From Pseudomonas sp. WJP1 (GTDB taxonomy: Bacteria; Pseudomonadota; Gammaproteobacteria; Pseudomonadales; Pseudomonadaceae): a stretch of 64,000 nt of DNA. Made by a program: the position numbers and the translations under genes. This document shows, piece by piece, positions 1 to 9,409 of this stretch. The notes below the pieces were generated by a model that was given only the letters and a program-made list of their open reading frames with translations, did no database searches and was not told where the DNA came from. The stretch's first letter is position 1; each line of letters opens with the position of its first letter. The DNA is taken from assembly GCF_028471945.1 (NCBI RefSeq), contig NZ_CP110128.1, forward strand, positions 3,956,501 through 4,020,500. Reading direction: 5' to 3'.

Positions 1-1212
1 GCCGCCGCCATCGCCAACGCAGCCTCCGACAACGCCGCGATTGATAACAGCTTCGTGTTCGGCATGGCCACTGCCACCGCTGACGTGAGGCAAACCAGCA
101 ACCGTAACCGCGTCGACAACTTCGGCGTAACCAACACTGCCACGATGAGTGGATCCGCCGACGGCAGCAGCGGTAACGTGGGTGTCAACATTGCTGGCGG
201 CGATCTGAACCAACAGAAAAACACCATGGCAATTGCCAATACCAATGCTCCACTCGGTAGCGCAAGAGCCACCGCCTCCGCCAACCAAGACGGTCCTGGC
301 CTGATCGTGAATAACACCGCTGACCGGACCTATCGCGTAGATACCATTACGGTTACCAAAACCGCTAGCGGTAGTGCCTCTCGCGAGAAGTCCTTCGAAG
401 CCAGCGGCAGTCAAAGCAATTCGTCGAGCTGGGCCGCTGCCGGTTCCAAAAACTCTAGCTCCAGCGGTTCCTTCAGCCTGGATGCAAGCGGTTCCAAAAG
501 CAGCAATGCAAGCGGATCCAACAGCAGCAGCGCAAGCGGTTCCTTCAGCCTGGATGCAAGCGGTTCCAACAGCAGCGCTGCAAGTGGTTCCAACAGCAGC
601 AGTGCAAGCGGCTCATCGAGTGCTTCTCTGAATGCTTCACTGGACGCGACCCTGGACGCTGCGGCGGCGGCTTCCCACTCCACTACCGTCAACAACGGTT
701 GGGGCGATCGCACCCGCAGCAGAGAGTCCGAGGCATCGCTTAGCGCTTCGCTTAGCGCAACGCTCGACGTGTCGGTAGACAAATCGTTCGACAAATCTCG
801 CGAATCCTCGTTCGACAGGTCTCGCGAATCCTCGTTCGACAAGTCTCTCGATGTCTCGTACGACAAATCCCGTGAATCCTCGTACGACAAATCGCGCGAT
901 TCCTCGTTCGAAAAATCGTTCGACACTTCGTTCGAGAAAGCCAACGCGTCGTCGTTCGATAAATCGGGCAGCAAGTCGTCCGAATCCGAGTACGCAAAAG
1001 CGAAAAGCTGGAGCGAAAGCAGCTCGTATGATTTGAGTAACACCTACTCTTATCAAGTGCTGACTCCAACCGGCTGGGCCAACCCTGTGACCAACACTGC
1101 AACCCTGAGCGGTTCGGTGAACGGCGGCAGCGGCAACCTGGGTGTCAACGTGGCTGCTGGTGTGGGCAACCAACAAAGCAACTCGTTGGCCATCTCCAAC
1201 CAATCGTTCTAA
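1..1212 (+). CDS. fapC: FapC, major functional amyloid subunit (5' partial)
   Basis: The reading frame is open from the first base, so the start, signal peptide and first repeat lie outside the window. FapC is the secreted subunit that polymerises into Pseudomonas biofilm amyloid fibres. Two imperfect amyloid repeats are visible, each with a GNxGxNxAxGxxNQQ-like core: one at about 120-240 and one at about 1080-1200. Between them lies a linker of roughly 250 residues: first Ser/Gly/Asn/Ala-rich (about 370-640), then a run of short units of the type S-[FY]-D-K-S-R-E-S (about 770-1000). The identity rests on the following fapD, fapE and fapF genes. No cysteine is present in the visible part; I recall a C-terminal CxxC motif described for Fap subunits, so its absence should be checked. 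Long open frames on the other strand here are by-products of the repeats. Confidence 0.9.
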   Translation, partial: AAAIANAASDNAAIDNSFVFGMATATADVRQTSNRNRVDNFGVTNTATMSGSADGSSGNVGVNIAGGDLNQQKNTMAIANTNAPLGSARATASANQDGPGLIVNNTADRTYRVDTITVTKTASGSASREKSFEASGSQSNSSSWAAAGSKNSSSSGSFSLDASGSKSSNASGSNSSSASGSFSLDASGSNSSAASGSNSSSASGSSSASLNASLDATLDAAAAASHSTTVNNGWGDRTRSRESEASLSASLSATLDVSVDKSFDKSRESSFDRSRESSFDKSLDVSYDKSRESSYDKSRDSSFEKSFDTSFEKANASSFDKSGSKSSESEYAKAKSWSESSSYDLSNTYSYQVLTPTGWANPVTNTATLSGSVNGGSGNLGVNVAAGVGNQQSNSLAISNQSF

Positions 1213-1224
1213 TGCTGTCTGCAG

Positions 1225-1248
1225 AGGCCCCCGTCCGGGGGCCTTTTT
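1225..1248 (+). terminator. Intra-operon terminator between fapC and fapD
   Basis: A perfect 8-bp GC-rich stem (AGGCCCCC / GGGGGCCT) with a GTCC loop is followed by a run of T, 13 bases after the fapC stop. It fits a Rho-independent terminator or attenuator. It would let the abundant fibre subunit be transcribed in excess over the downstream processing and export genes. Confidence 0.85.
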
Positions 1249-1273
1249 AAACCTAACCAGAAGGCGTCCCACC

Positions 1274-1954
1274 ATGCGTATTATCGCCTTGGCAATCTTG
1301 CTTTGCGTGTCCAGTGTGATCGAGGCTGCACAGCTGCCGTTGTCCGTCCTGCCGGGCGGTGCGCTGGTGTACAAGCCGATCCAGAGCGTACGCGAGCGCA
1401 AATTTGCCGACCTGGTGCAACAGAAAACCGATTTCAGTTGCGGCGCCGCGGCGCTGGCGACGATCCTGCGCCAGGCCTACTGGCTGGACGTAGACGAAGA
1501 ACAAATCATCGAAGGCATGCTGTCACACTCCGATCAGGATCTGGTGCGCGTCCAGGGCTTCTCCATGCTCGACATGAAGCGCTACGTGGAAAGTATCGGC
1601 ATGCGCGCCCGTGGCTACCGGGTATCACCGGAATCCTTGAAGGAGATCAAAATTCCTGTGGTGGTACTCCTGGACATCCGTGGCTACAAACACTTTGTGG
1701 TCATGCAAAGAGTCCAGAACGACTGGGTGTATATCGGCGATCCCGTACTGGGGCATAAACGCTACAAAGTCGAAGACTTTGTAAAAGGCTGGAACGGCAT
1801 CATCTTTGCCGTCATCGGGCAGGGCTATGACAAAGCCAATGCGTTGCTCGACCCGCCCCTGCCACTGACCGCCAAAAACCGCGTCAACGCCTTCAGCCCG
1901 GTACAGGACGCGGAGTTGATGGATTTCGGATTCATTCAAAGCGACTTCTTCTAA
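1274..1954 (+). CDS. fapD: FapD, C39-like cysteine peptidase of the amyloid system
   Basis: A 226-residue protein with an N-terminal signal sequence (about residues 1-18) and a peptidase C39 fold. The expected triad is visible: Cys56 in DFSCGAA, His140 in YKHFVV and Asp156 in IGDPVLG. FapD is a periplasmic protease needed for Fap secretion. The start at 1274 was chosen because it follows AGAAGG at a suitable distance and begins the signal peptide; an upstream in-frame extension would run into fapC. It is followed after 34 bases by fapE. Confidence 0.9.
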   Translation: MRIIALAILLCVSSVIEAAQLPLSVLPGGALVYKPIQSVRERKFADLVQQKTDFSCGAAALATILRQAYWLDVDEEQIIEGMLSHSDQDLVRVQGFSMLDMKRYVESIGMRARGYRVSPESLKEIKIPVVVLLDIRGYKHFVVMQRVQNDWVYIGDPVLGHKRYKVEDFVKGWNGIIFAVIGQGYDKANALLDPPLPLTAKNRVNAFSPVQDAELMDFGFIQSDFF

Positions 1955-1988
1955 TAACAAAAGGAGCAAGACGCTCCGGGAGTATCCA

Positions 1989-2735
1989 ATGAAGACTCCA
2001 ATCTGGCTGGCCGTTGTCTGCCTGGCCGCCAGCCTGCCGCTCCATGCAGAAATATTGAAGCCCATTGAACTGAGCGACCAGGAACTGGCAAGCCTGCGCG
2101 GTCGCTATGTCATGCCGGGGCGAATCATCAGTTTCGGCATTGCCATGACCAGCACCTGGCAAAACGCCAACGGTGAAGTGATCGGGGCAACTTCCAGGAT
2201 GCAGATTCAACAATCGACCATCAAGCCACAGTTCTATGTGTCGATGATCGACGAAAAAGGCAATGGCTCGGCGAGTACCCAAAGCCCGGGCACCGGCACC
2301 GTCACGGGCGGCGGCGGCCTGAACAGCACCGAAGGCGTCACGCAAGTCGTACGGGCTGCCGGCGACAACAACAGTGCGTACAACTACGTTGATATCAACG
2401 TCAGCAAGGCCAACCAGGCGCCAGCAACGCAACAGCAAGGCCAGCCACTGGCCGCAGGCTCGACGTTGGTCGGTTCCAATGGCGCCGGCTCACTGAGCGT
2501 GTCCTCGAGCGGCACGGGCGTGCAACTCAACATCGTGGCCAACAACAACCAGGGCAGTACCGTACAACGCCTGGCCCAAGGTGGCTTGATGCAGAACACG
2601 ACGTTGCTCGGCAGTAGCAACCTGGTCAGAAACCTCACGTCCTTCAATGTCGTGCTGCGTGACAACGTGGCAACAGCCGGCTCGCTGAACGGCAACCTGG
2701 ACCAGCTCAAAGGTCTTCGCACCCAAGGATTCTGA
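1989..2735 (+). CDS. fapE: FapE, minor fibre component / secretion partner
   Basis: A 248-residue protein starting with a clear signal peptide that ends near LPLHA (residue 20). The middle and C-terminal parts are rich in Gly, Ser, Asn and Thr, as in proteins of the fap system. FapE is found in small amount in Fap fibres and is associated with export. The only cysteine visible lies in the signal peptide. Assignment is by position between fapD and fapF and by overall composition, as FapE has no catalytic motif. A GGGAG element precedes the ATG. Confidence 0.85.
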   Translation: MKTPIWLAVVCLAASLPLHAEILKPIELSDQELASLRGRYVMPGRIISFGIAMTSTWQNANGEVIGATSRMQIQQSTIKPQFYVSMIDEKGNGSASTQSPGTGTVTGGGGLNSTEGVTQVVRAAGDNNSAYNYVDINVSKANQAPATQQQGQPLAAGSTLVGSNGAGSLSVSSSGTGVQLNIVANNNQGSTVQRLAQGGLMQNTTLLGSSNLVRNLTSFNVVLRDNVATAGSLNGNLDQLKGLRTQGF

Positions 2736-2781
2736 TCTACGCTCAGTCTCATCATCTGTAGTCAGAAGGGACGGCTAACCC

Positions 2782-4062
2782 ATGCACCGATCGTTAACGT
2801 TTAGAGTTATCGTCTGTTTGAGTAGCCTGGCACCGGCCCCATTGCTATACGCAGCACCGGACCCCCAGGTCGAAGCACTAAAACAAGAACTCATGGAGTT
2901 GAAACAGCGGTACGAAGCACAACAGAACGCGCTGATGGTCCTTGAACAGCGCGTTCGCCAAGTCGAAGAAGCACCGGCGACACCCGCGCCCAAACGCCTG
3001 ACCAAATCCCCCGCCGAAGCGCCCAGAAGTGGCCAGACGGTGGCTGCCGGCGCGCCCGGAACCACCGGCAGCTCCTACGGGCAGTCGCTCAAGGATGACT
3101 CGGAACCGGCGCAAAGTGTTTCCAACCTGTACGACGAAGCCAGCGGGTTCTTTGGCGGTGGCAAGTTCAGCGTCGAAACCGGCCTGACATACACCCACTA
3201 CGATACCCGTGCGTTGACACTCAATGGTTTCCTGGCACTGGACTCGATTTTCCTCGGCAACATCAACCTCGACCGCATCAAGGCGGATAACTGGACCCTG
3301 GACCTGACCGCCCGCTACAACGTAGCCCAACGCTGGCAGTTCGACATTAACGTGCCCGTGGTCTATCGCGAATCGACGTATTCCTCCGGTGGCGCCGGTG
3401 GCGCCGCCAACGGGGTTTCAGACGAAACCGTTACCCGCGACCCGGCCATTGGCGACATAAACGTCGGCGTTGCCTACAAGTTCCTCGATGAATCGGCCAA
3501 CCTGCCCGACGCGGTGGCGACACTGCGCGTCAAGGCGCCGACTGGGGAGGACCCTTACGGCATCAAGCTGGTCGAGGTCCCGGGTAACGATAACCTCGCA
3601 GTACCCGAAGACTTGCCTACCGGCAATGGTGTCTGGTCGATCACCCCGGGTATCTCGCTGGTCAAGACCTTCGACCCGGCCGTATTGTTCGGCAGCCTGT
3701 CCTACACCTACAACATGGAGGACTCTTTCAGCGACATCAGCCCTACGGTCAACACCAAGGTACCCGGGGACGTGAAGCTGGGCGACTCCTGGCAGATCGG
3801 CGCCGGTATTGCGTTCGCCTTGAACGAGAAGATGAGTATGTCGTTCTCGTTCACCGACCAGTTCGCCCGTAAGAGCAAAATCAAGCCGGACGGCGGCGAT
3901 TGGCAATCGATTTCCAACAGCGATTACAACTCGGCCAACTTCAACATCGGCATGACCCTGGCCGCCAGCGACAACCTGACGATCGTTCCCAACCTGGCCA
4001 TCGGCCTGACCGACGACTCGCCGGACTTCTCCTTCAGCCTGAAATTCCCGTACTACTTCTGA
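2782..4062 (+). CDS. fapF: FapF, outer-membrane amyloid export channel
   Basis: A 426-residue protein. A signal peptide (residues 1-24, ending LLYA) is followed by a heptad-like helix (about 30-62), which in FapF forms a trimeric coiled coil. A Pro/Ala-rich linker comes next, then a beta-barrel from about residue 125 that ends in aromatic residues (PYYF), the usual outer-membrane insertion signal. FapF trimers form the gated pore through which FapC and FapB leave the cell. It is the last gene of the operon, and a strong terminator follows. Confidence 0.92.
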   Translation: MHRSLTFRVIVCLSSLAPAPLLYAAPDPQVEALKQELMELKQRYEAQQNALMVLEQRVRQVEEAPATPAPKRLTKSPAEAPRSGQTVAAGAPGTTGSSYGQSLKDDSEPAQSVSNLYDEASGFFGGGKFSVETGLTYTHYDTRALTLNGFLALDSIFLGNINLDRIKADNWTLDLTARYNVAQRWQFDINVPVVYRESTYSSGGAGGAANGVSDETVTRDPAIGDINVGVAYKFLDESANLPDAVATLRVKAPTGEDPYGIKLVEVPGNDNLAVPEDLPTGNGVWSITPGISLVKTFDPAVLFGSLSYTYNMEDSFSDISPTVNTKVPGDVKLGDSWQIGAGIAFALNEKMSMSFSFTDQFARKSKIKPDGGDWQSISNSDYNSANFNIGMTLAASDNLTIVPNLAIGLTDDSPDFSFSLKFPYYF

Positions 4063-4070
4063 CCCACGAC

Positions 4071-4107
4071 AAAACCCCGTTGCGATTTCAATCGCAACGG
4101 GGTTTTT
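4071..4107 (+). terminator. Terminator at the end of the fap operon
   Basis: A perfect 16-bp stem (4071-4086 with 4091-4106) contains the core AACCCCGTTGCGA, has a four-base loop, and is flanked by A and T runs on its two sides. It can therefore work in both directions, for fapF and perhaps for the convergent regulator gene. Confidence 0.9.
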
Positions 4108-4120
4108 GCGGTTATATCTT

Positions 4121-4234
4121 CTGTAGGAGCCAGCGGGCGGCGATCCGACTTGCCGGCGAATGACGCGGTGCAACAGGTAAACCGCAGCGTCTGGTTCGCG
4201 GGCAAGTCGGATCGCCGCCCGCTCGCTCCTACAG
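4121..4234. repeat. REP pair (REPIN-like) between fapF and the regulator gene
   Basis: Two inverted copies of a Pseudomonas REP unit, starting CTGTAGGAGC and ending GCTCCTACAG, each with an inner GGCGGCGATCCGACTTGCC core. They are separated by a short spacer containing GCGGTGCAACAGGTA. This lies between two convergent genes, the usual location of such elements. Confidence 0.85.
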
Positions 4235-4279
4235 GCGAAGTACGATGGCGCGGTGCGGCAGGTATACCGCAGCGGCTGG

Positions 4280-5605
4280 TTAGCGGATCTGATGCTTGTG
4301 CAACAACCGGTAGAAAGTCGGCCTGGATATCCCCAGCACCTTGGCGGCGATGCTCAGGTTATCGCTGTGGCGGTTAAGCACATCACACAGGGCCTGGCGC
4401 TCTGCCCGGTGCTTGTAGTCTTCCAGCGTGCCCATCGGCGCGGCAATGGCGTGATGGCTGATCAGCCCCAGGTCTCTCGCTTCGATCTGCCGGCCTTCGG
4501 CCAGCACCAAGCCGCGACGTACCCGGTTGGCCAGTTCGCGCACATTGCCCGGCCAGTCATGCTTGCCCATGGCTATCAGGGCGTCTTCACTGAAGCTACG
4601 CGGACGGCGGCCGGTTTCACGGCTATAGAAATGGGAAAAATGGTTGGCCAGCATCGACAAGTCGCCATTGCGCTCACGCAGGGGCGCGGTCGCGACTTGC
4701 AACACGTTCAGGCGGTAATACAGATCTTCGCGAAAACTTTTCTTCTCGATCGCCGCCTCGAGATCAACATGGGTTGCCGCCAACACCCGCACATCCACGG
4801 GAATCGGCTGACTGCCGCCCACCCTCTCGATGTGTTTTTCCTGGAGGAAGCGCAACAGGCTCGCCTGCAGTTCAAGGGGCAGATCACCGATCTCGTCGAG
4901 AAACAGCGTGCCGCCGTTGGCCGCCTCGATCCGCCCGACCTTGCGCTGATGGGCGCCCGTAAAGGCGCCTTTCTCGTGGCCGAACAGTTCGGACTGGATC
5001 AGGTGCTCGGGAATGGCCCCGCAATTGATCGCGACAAAGGGTTTGCTATGGCGCAGGGATTGTCGATGCAGCGTGCGGGCCACCAACTCTTTACCGGTGC
5101 CGCTTTCACCGCGAATCAACACCGGCGACTCGGTGGGCGCCAGCTTGCTCAGTAATTTGCGCAGTTCGCGTATGGGCTTGCTGTCGCCCAGCAACTCGTG
5201 CTCGGGCTGATCGATATGAACCGTGCCCTGCCCGCGCAAGCGCGCCATGCCAAAGGCCCGACCCAGCGTGACCTGGACCCTGGAGACATCGAACGGCAAG
5301 GTATGAAAATCGAAAAACCACTCGCAGACGAAGTCCCCGACATTCTGTAGCCGCAGGACATCCTGATTAAGCACGGCGATCCACTCGGTACCGCTGCGGC
5401 TGATCACCTCTTTGACCGTATCCGGATGCTCAAGATGAAAGGGCTGTAATCGTAACAAGCCCACGTCACAGCTACGATCGGCGGCGTTGTCCAGCGAGCA
5501 GCTGTCAACGTCCCAACCCACGGAACGTAATCCCGGTAACAGACGATGGCAGTCGTCGCAGGGATCCACCACTAATAGACGACGTAACGCAGGCGCTTCG
5601 CTCAT
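4280..5605 (-). CDS. VpsR-like sigma-54-dependent transcriptional activator
   Basis: A 441-residue enhancer-binding protein. Residues 1-125 form an N-terminal domain that resembles the degenerate receiver of VpsR-type regulators rather than a normal phosphoacceptor. The AAA+ domain follows, with Walker A GESGTGKE (166-173), the sigma-54 contact loop GAFTGA (213-218) and Walker B LFLDEIGD (234-241). A Fis-type helix-turn-helix occupies about 417-441. It is convergent with the fap operon. VpsR proteins control biofilm genes, so a role in matrix control is possible but inferred only from family and position. The ATG is preceded by AAGGAA. Confidence 0.85.
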   Translation of the reverse strand: MSEAPALRRLLVVDPCDDCHRLLPGLRSVGWDVDSCSLDNAADRSCDVGLLRLQPFHLEHPDTVKEVISRSGTEWIAVLNQDVLRLQNVGDFVCEWFFDFHTLPFDVSRVQVTLGRAFGMARLRGQGTVHIDQPEHELLGDSKPIRELRKLLSKLAPTESPVLIRGESGTGKELVARTLHRQSLRHSKPFVAINCGAIPEHLIQSELFGHEKGAFTGAHQRKVGRIEAANGGTLFLDEIGDLPLELQASLLRFLQEKHIERVGGSQPIPVDVRVLAATHVDLEAAIEKKSFREDLYYRLNVLQVATAPLRERNGDLSMLANHFSHFYSRETGRRPRSFSEDALIAMGKHDWPGNVRELANRVRRGLVLAEGRQIEARDLGLISHHAIAAPMGTLEDYKHRAERQALCDVLNRHSDNLSIAAKVLGISRPTFYRLLHKHQIR

Positions 5606-5618
5606 GTGATTTCCTTGA

Positions 5619-5660
5619 CGCCAAATTTTAGGATTTTTTATTAAAAACAGTCATTTGGCG
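5619..5660. promoter_or_regulatory. Inverted repeat upstream of the sigma-54 activator gene
   Basis: CGCCAAAT (5619-5626) and ATTTGGCG (5653-5660) form a perfect 8-bp inverted repeat around an A/T-rich core, beginning 14 bases before the regulator's start codon. It could be an operator or the promoter region. The rest of the stretch up to 5948 is A/T-rich at its left end and otherwise without recognisable features. Confidence 0.35.
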
Positions 5661-5948
5661 GACCTGGCTGTAACGTTAGCAAGAATTTGACGGGCGCTTG
5701 TACCGTTTGACTATAGGCCTGGTACGTAAAGAGTTATAAGAAACGGGTTTTTCCAACGACCTGACGAATGTTTTCTTTCATTGCGCTTTCAACACCTGCT
5801 TGTTTGCGCGCGGATTAGAAGAAAGTTGAAATTTCTTTTGAATGTGTGTGACCTGAACCCCGGTTGCGGGCATCAGTACAAGTAACCAGCCGAACGGTAA
5901 GCCCAACCGACGGCAAATGACTTGATTGGGCCTATAGAGAGACGACCT

Positions 5949-6215
5949 ATGAACGCCCCGCTCCGTGTCAACGAAGCTCTGCTGATTGCCGACCGCGCAT
6001 TCAAACCTTTCAAATGCGTGGCTTGGGCCCCACAGGACGGTAATGGCGAACTGACCCTCACCGTGATCGACCGCACCAACAACAATATTGGACGCAAGCA
6101 GATCCCGAGCAGCGCCTATACCGATCCAGCGCAGCTCGAATGCCTGCTGCAACAGGCGCGCGCCGAGTTGAGCGAAGAAGGCTACGCACTGCAATCGTGG
6201 TCAATGCCACAATAA
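5949..6215 (+). CDS. Small conserved hypothetical protein
   Basis: An 88-residue soluble protein with no signal peptide or membrane segment. It begins MNAPLRVNEALL and contains a KPFKCVAW segment and an Asp/Asn/Thr-rich turn. Coding quality is good and the composition matches the neighbours. I recognise no function. The start at 5949 is preferred to an in-frame ATG 27 bases upstream because that extension lies in the leader and is not protein-like. A hairpin follows the stop. Confidence 0.7.
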   Translation: MNAPLRVNEALLIADRAFKPFKCVAWAPQDGNGELTLTVIDRTNNNIGRKQIPSSAYTDPAQLECLLQQARAELSEEGYALQSWSMPQ

Positions 6216-6218
6216 TCG

Positions 6219-6252
6219 TAGGGCGGATTACTCTGGAGTAATCCGCGCCCTT
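6219..6252 (+). terminator. Hairpin after the small conserved gene
   Basis: GCGGATTACTC pairs with GAGTAATCCGC (11 bp) shortly after the stop codon, and outer GGGC/GCCC pairs extend the stem with a bulge. There is no strong T-run, so it may be only a weak terminator. From 6253 to 6498 I see nothing but the presumed promoter region of the next gene. Confidence 0.5.
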
Positions 6253-6498
6253 CGCTGGCGTTAGTTAGGTGACTTTTAACTCCAGTTGCACTTAAGACGC
6301 TTTCTTACTTGAACTTCGGCGCGCCCTTAATTCTTTGCTGGCTTGCGTTTGGTTCGAAAAGACACTGTTGTGGCACACAACGACCCTCCACCTGTTAGTT
6401 CTGACAGTTGTGCATTCAACCATTCAGGGATTGAATATTCTCTTAACAGTCGCCACCGCCAAACTTCTGGATAAGGACGACTCGCAAGGAGATGCGTG

Positions 6499-7788
6499 AT
6501 GTCAATCCAGTCCGTTCTGGCTTTCCCCGCAACCGTCGATCATGCCGGAAAGCTCGATACCACCTTCGCAGCCAAAGGCACTGCCCAGGTGTATTTCTTC
6601 GGCAGCACCTCCAGTCTGGCCAACGACATCGCGATTGATTCACAGGGCCGGATACTGGTGGCGGCAAAGGTCGCAATGCCTGGGGGCAACCGCTTTGGCC
6701 TGGCGCGCTTGCTGAAAGACGGTTCGGCGGACCTGGCTTTTGGCAATCAAGGCAGCGTCATCGGGCAATTCGAACCGGGCTTCGAGGCCATGGCGGGCAA
6801 GGTGCAGGTGCTGCCCAATGGGCACCTGTTGATTGCCGGCCTGCAATACGAAAGCGATCACCGCACGCTTCCCGCCCTGGCGCTGTTTGACTCGCTGGGT
6901 CAACCGGTCCAGCGTTTTGGCGACAATGGCCGCTGTGTCGTGCGCCTGCCAGGCAACTTGTCCCGGGGCATGCGCGATGTCTGGCTACCCCCGGGAGTAC
7001 CGGGCGCCGAGGCCTGCAGCGTCGACGTGCAGGAAGATGGTCGGATACTGCTGGTGGCCAATCATCATTTCGAACTGGCCGATCATGCCGCCATGCTGAT
7101 ACGCCTGAACGCCGATGGCACGCTGGACAGCACCTTCAATGGCCGCGGCTTTGTGATGGTCAGGCACCTGCTGATGAATACCTGGCTCAGCAGCGTGACG
7201 GTGCAACGCGACGGTCGCATCCTGGTGGGTGGATCGATCAACTTTCCAGAAGAAGGCCTGGTGGCGCGTTATCACGCCGATGGCAGCCTGGACAGCAGCT
7301 TTGCCGTCGATGGTTTCATGAGTTTCAAGGCCAGCGGACAGGGTGCCCAGGTCAGCCAGATCGTCCAGCGGGACAACGGCGACGTGCAATGCTTTGGCAG
7401 CAGCCGCGACCCCATGCGCTGCCTGGCGCTCAAAGTGCACTCTAATGGGCGCCCGGATCATCATTGCAATGACGGCCAGGCGCACTTGCTGGAAGTCGGC
7501 CACAGCGGCTGCCAGTGGACCGCCGCCCAGGTGCAACCGGATGGCAGCGTGTTGACCGCCGGCGCCACCATTGGCGGCGTCGAGGCCGACTTTGTATTGG
7601 GTCGATACCTGCCTAACGGCGAAGTCGATGGCGATTTTGGCGACGGCAACGGATGGGTGCGCACCCGCCTTGGGCGCAGCCTCGACACGGCCACTTCGAT
7701 CGCGGTGCAGGATGACCGTAACATCCTCGTCGCCGGCTATTCCCTGGACGGCAGCTATCGGGCGATCGTCGCACGCTACCTGGGTTAG
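6499..7788 (+). CDS. Delta-60 repeat (beta-propeller-like) protein
   Basis: A 429-residue protein made of repeated units of about 50-60 residues with the pattern LARxxxDGxLDxxFGxxG followed by a segment like QxDGRILVAG. This is the delta-60 repeat found in predicted beta-propellers. At least six units can be followed from residue 15 to the end. There is no obvious signal peptide, so the location is uncertain. Function is unknown; such proteins are presumed to bind ligands or other proteins. Start ATG 6499 follows AAGGAG at 6486-6491; a GTG one codon earlier is less likely. Confidence 0.8.
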   Translation: MSIQSVLAFPATVDHAGKLDTTFAAKGTAQVYFFGSTSSLANDIAIDSQGRILVAAKVAMPGGNRFGLARLLKDGSADLAFGNQGSVIGQFEPGFEAMAGKVQVLPNGHLLIAGLQYESDHRTLPALALFDSLGQPVQRFGDNGRCVVRLPGNLSRGMRDVWLPPGVPGAEACSVDVQEDGRILLVANHHFELADHAAMLIRLNADGTLDSTFNGRGFVMVRHLLMNTWLSSVTVQRDGRILVGGSINFPEEGLVARYHADGSLDSSFAVDGFMSFKASGQGAQVSQIVQRDNGDVQCFGSSRDPMRCLALKVHSNGRPDHHCNDGQAHLLEVGHSGCQWTAAQVQPDGSVLTAGATIGGVEADFVLGRYLPNGEVDGDFGDGNGWVRTRLGRSLDTATSIAVQDDRNILVAGYSLDGSYRAIVARYLG

Positions 7789-7866
7789 TTCGATGGACTT
7801 TTCCTACGCTTGATCTTCTGTTCGGCTTACGGCAAGTTGCGCGCTTCTTAATACAAGGAGTAGCCG

Positions 7867-9369
7867 ATGTCCGGCTCGATGGCCCAGGCGTTCGCGCACA
7901 ATTTTCTCGGCAACTCACCGCGCTGGTACAAGGCCTGCATTGTCGGTTTCCTGCTGCTCAACGCCGTGACGTTATGGACCGCAGGCCCAGTGGTGGCGGG
8001 CTGGTTGCTGGTGCTGGAGTTCATTTTCACCCTGGCCATGGCCCTCAAATGTTATCCGCTGATGCCCGGCGGCTTGCTGTTGGTCGAGGCGCTGTTGCTG
8101 AAAATGACCACACCCCAGGCGCTCTATGACGAGTTGCTGCACAACTTCCCGGTGATCCTGCTGCTGATGTTCATGGTCGCGGGTATCTACTTCATGAAAG
8201 ACCTGCTGCTGTTCCTGTTCTCGCGCCTGCTGCTCGGGGTGCGCAGCAAGGCCCTGCTGGCGCTGATGTTCTGCTTTTTGTCGGCGTTCCTGTCGGCGTT
8301 TCTCGATGCCCTGACCGTGACCGCGGTGATCATCAGTGCCGCCGTCGGGTTCTACTCGGTGTACCACCGCGTCGCCTCGGGCAGCGATCCGCGCCAGGAC
8401 AGCGAATACAGCGATGACCAGCACCTGCCCACCCTGCATCACGCCGACCTCGAGCAGTTCCGCGCTTTTTTGCGCAGCCTGCTGATGCACGGCGCCGTGG
8501 GCACGGCGCTGGGTGGTGTGTGTACGCTGGTAGGCGAACCACAGAACCTGCTGATTGGCCATGAAATGGGCTGGCACTTCGGCGAATTTTTCCTGAAGAT
8601 CGCGCCGGTGTCCTTGCCGGTGCTGGTCGCGGGCCTGGTCACCTGTGTCCTGCTGGAAAAGCTGCGCTGGTTTGGCTACGGCACGCTGCTGCCGGATAAC
8701 GTGCGCACCGTGCTGGCCAACTATGCCGCCCAGGACAATGCCGAGCGCACTTCACGCCAGCGTGCAGCGTTGCTTGTGCAAGGTGTGGCGGCCCTGATCC
8801 TGATTGCCGGGCTGGCCTTTCACGTGGCCGAAGTGGGCCTGATCGGGCTGATGGTGATTGTGCTGATCACCGCGTTCACCGGCATCACCGATGAGCACCG
8901 CCTGGGCAACGCGTTCAAGGACGCCATGCCCTTCACAGCGTTGCTGGTGGTGTTTTTCGCCGTGGTGGCGGTGATCCACGATCAACAGCTGTTCACGCCA
9001 TTGATCCATTGGGTGCTGGCCCTGCCCGCCGAGCAACAACCGGGCATGCTGTACATCGCCAACGGCCTGCTCTCGGCCATCAGCGACAACGTGTTCGTGG
9101 CGACCATCTACATCACCGAAGTGAAACAGGCCTTCCTGTCCGGGCACATGAGCCGCGAGCATTTCGAGACGCTGGCGATTGCGATCAACACCGGCACCAA
9201 CCTGCCCAGCGTGGCGACGCCCAATGGCCAGGCGGCGTTCCTGTTCCTGCTGACCTCGGCGATTGCACCGCTGGTTCGCCTGTCGTACGGGCGGATGGTG
9301 TGGATGGCGTTGCCGTATACGGTGGTGATGGGCGTTCTTGGTTGGTACGCCGTGAGTTTCTGGCTTTGA
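7867..9369 (+). CDS. nhaB: Na+/H+ antiporter NhaB
   Basis: A 500-residue polytopic inner-membrane protein with about 12 hydrophobic segments. The length and sequence match the NhaB family, including the N-terminal NSPRWYK segment, the [14 protein letters not shown] helix, and conserved segments around GEPQNLLIG and [12 protein letters not shown]. NhaB expels Na+ in exchange for protons and supports pH and salt homeostasis. An AAGGAG sequence lies a few bases before the ATG. The gene appears monocistronic; a REP array follows. Confidence 0.95.
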   Translation: MSGSMAQAFAHNFLGNSPRWYKACIVGFLLLNAVTLWTAGPVVAGWLLVLEFIFTLAMALKCYPLMPGGLLLVEALLLKMTTPQALYDELLHNFPVILLLMFMVAGIYFMKDLLLFLFSRLLLGVRSKALLALMFCFLSAFLSAFLDALTVTAVIISAAVGFYSVYHRVASGSDPRQDSEYSDDQHLPTLHHADLEQFRAFLRSLLMHGAVGTALGGVCTLVGEPQNLLIGHEMGWHFGEFFLKIAPVSLPVLVAGLVTCVLLEKLRWFGYGTLLPDNVRTVLANYAAQDNAERTSRQRAALLVQGVAALILIAGLAFHVAEVGLIGLMVIVLITAFTGITDEHRLGNAFKDAMPFTALLVVFFAVVAVIHDQQLFTPLIHWVLALPAEQQPGMLYIANGLLSAISDNVFVATIYITEVKQAFLSGHMSREHFETLAIAINTGTNLPSVATPNGQAAFLFLLTSAIAPLVRLSYGRMVWMALPYTVVMGVLGWYAVSFWL

Positions 9370-9409
9370 GGTGGCAGGCCTGACGCCTTCGCCGGCAAAC
9401 CGGATCGCC

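Noticed and set aside
411..1401. Long open frames on the minus strand across fapC (210, 254 and 116 codons)
   Set aside because: They arise because the Ser-rich, codon-biased repeats avoid stops on the other strand. They lack ribosome sites and known domains.
4253..5155. 300-codon plus-strand open frame over the sigma-54 activator
   Set aside because: Shadow of the AAA+ gene, which has all expected motifs on the minus strand.
5660..5700. Possible sigma-54 promoter (GGCTG ... TTAGCA) upstream of 5949
   Set aside because: The GG and GC elements are spaced by 11 instead of 10 bases and the conserved positions do not fit.
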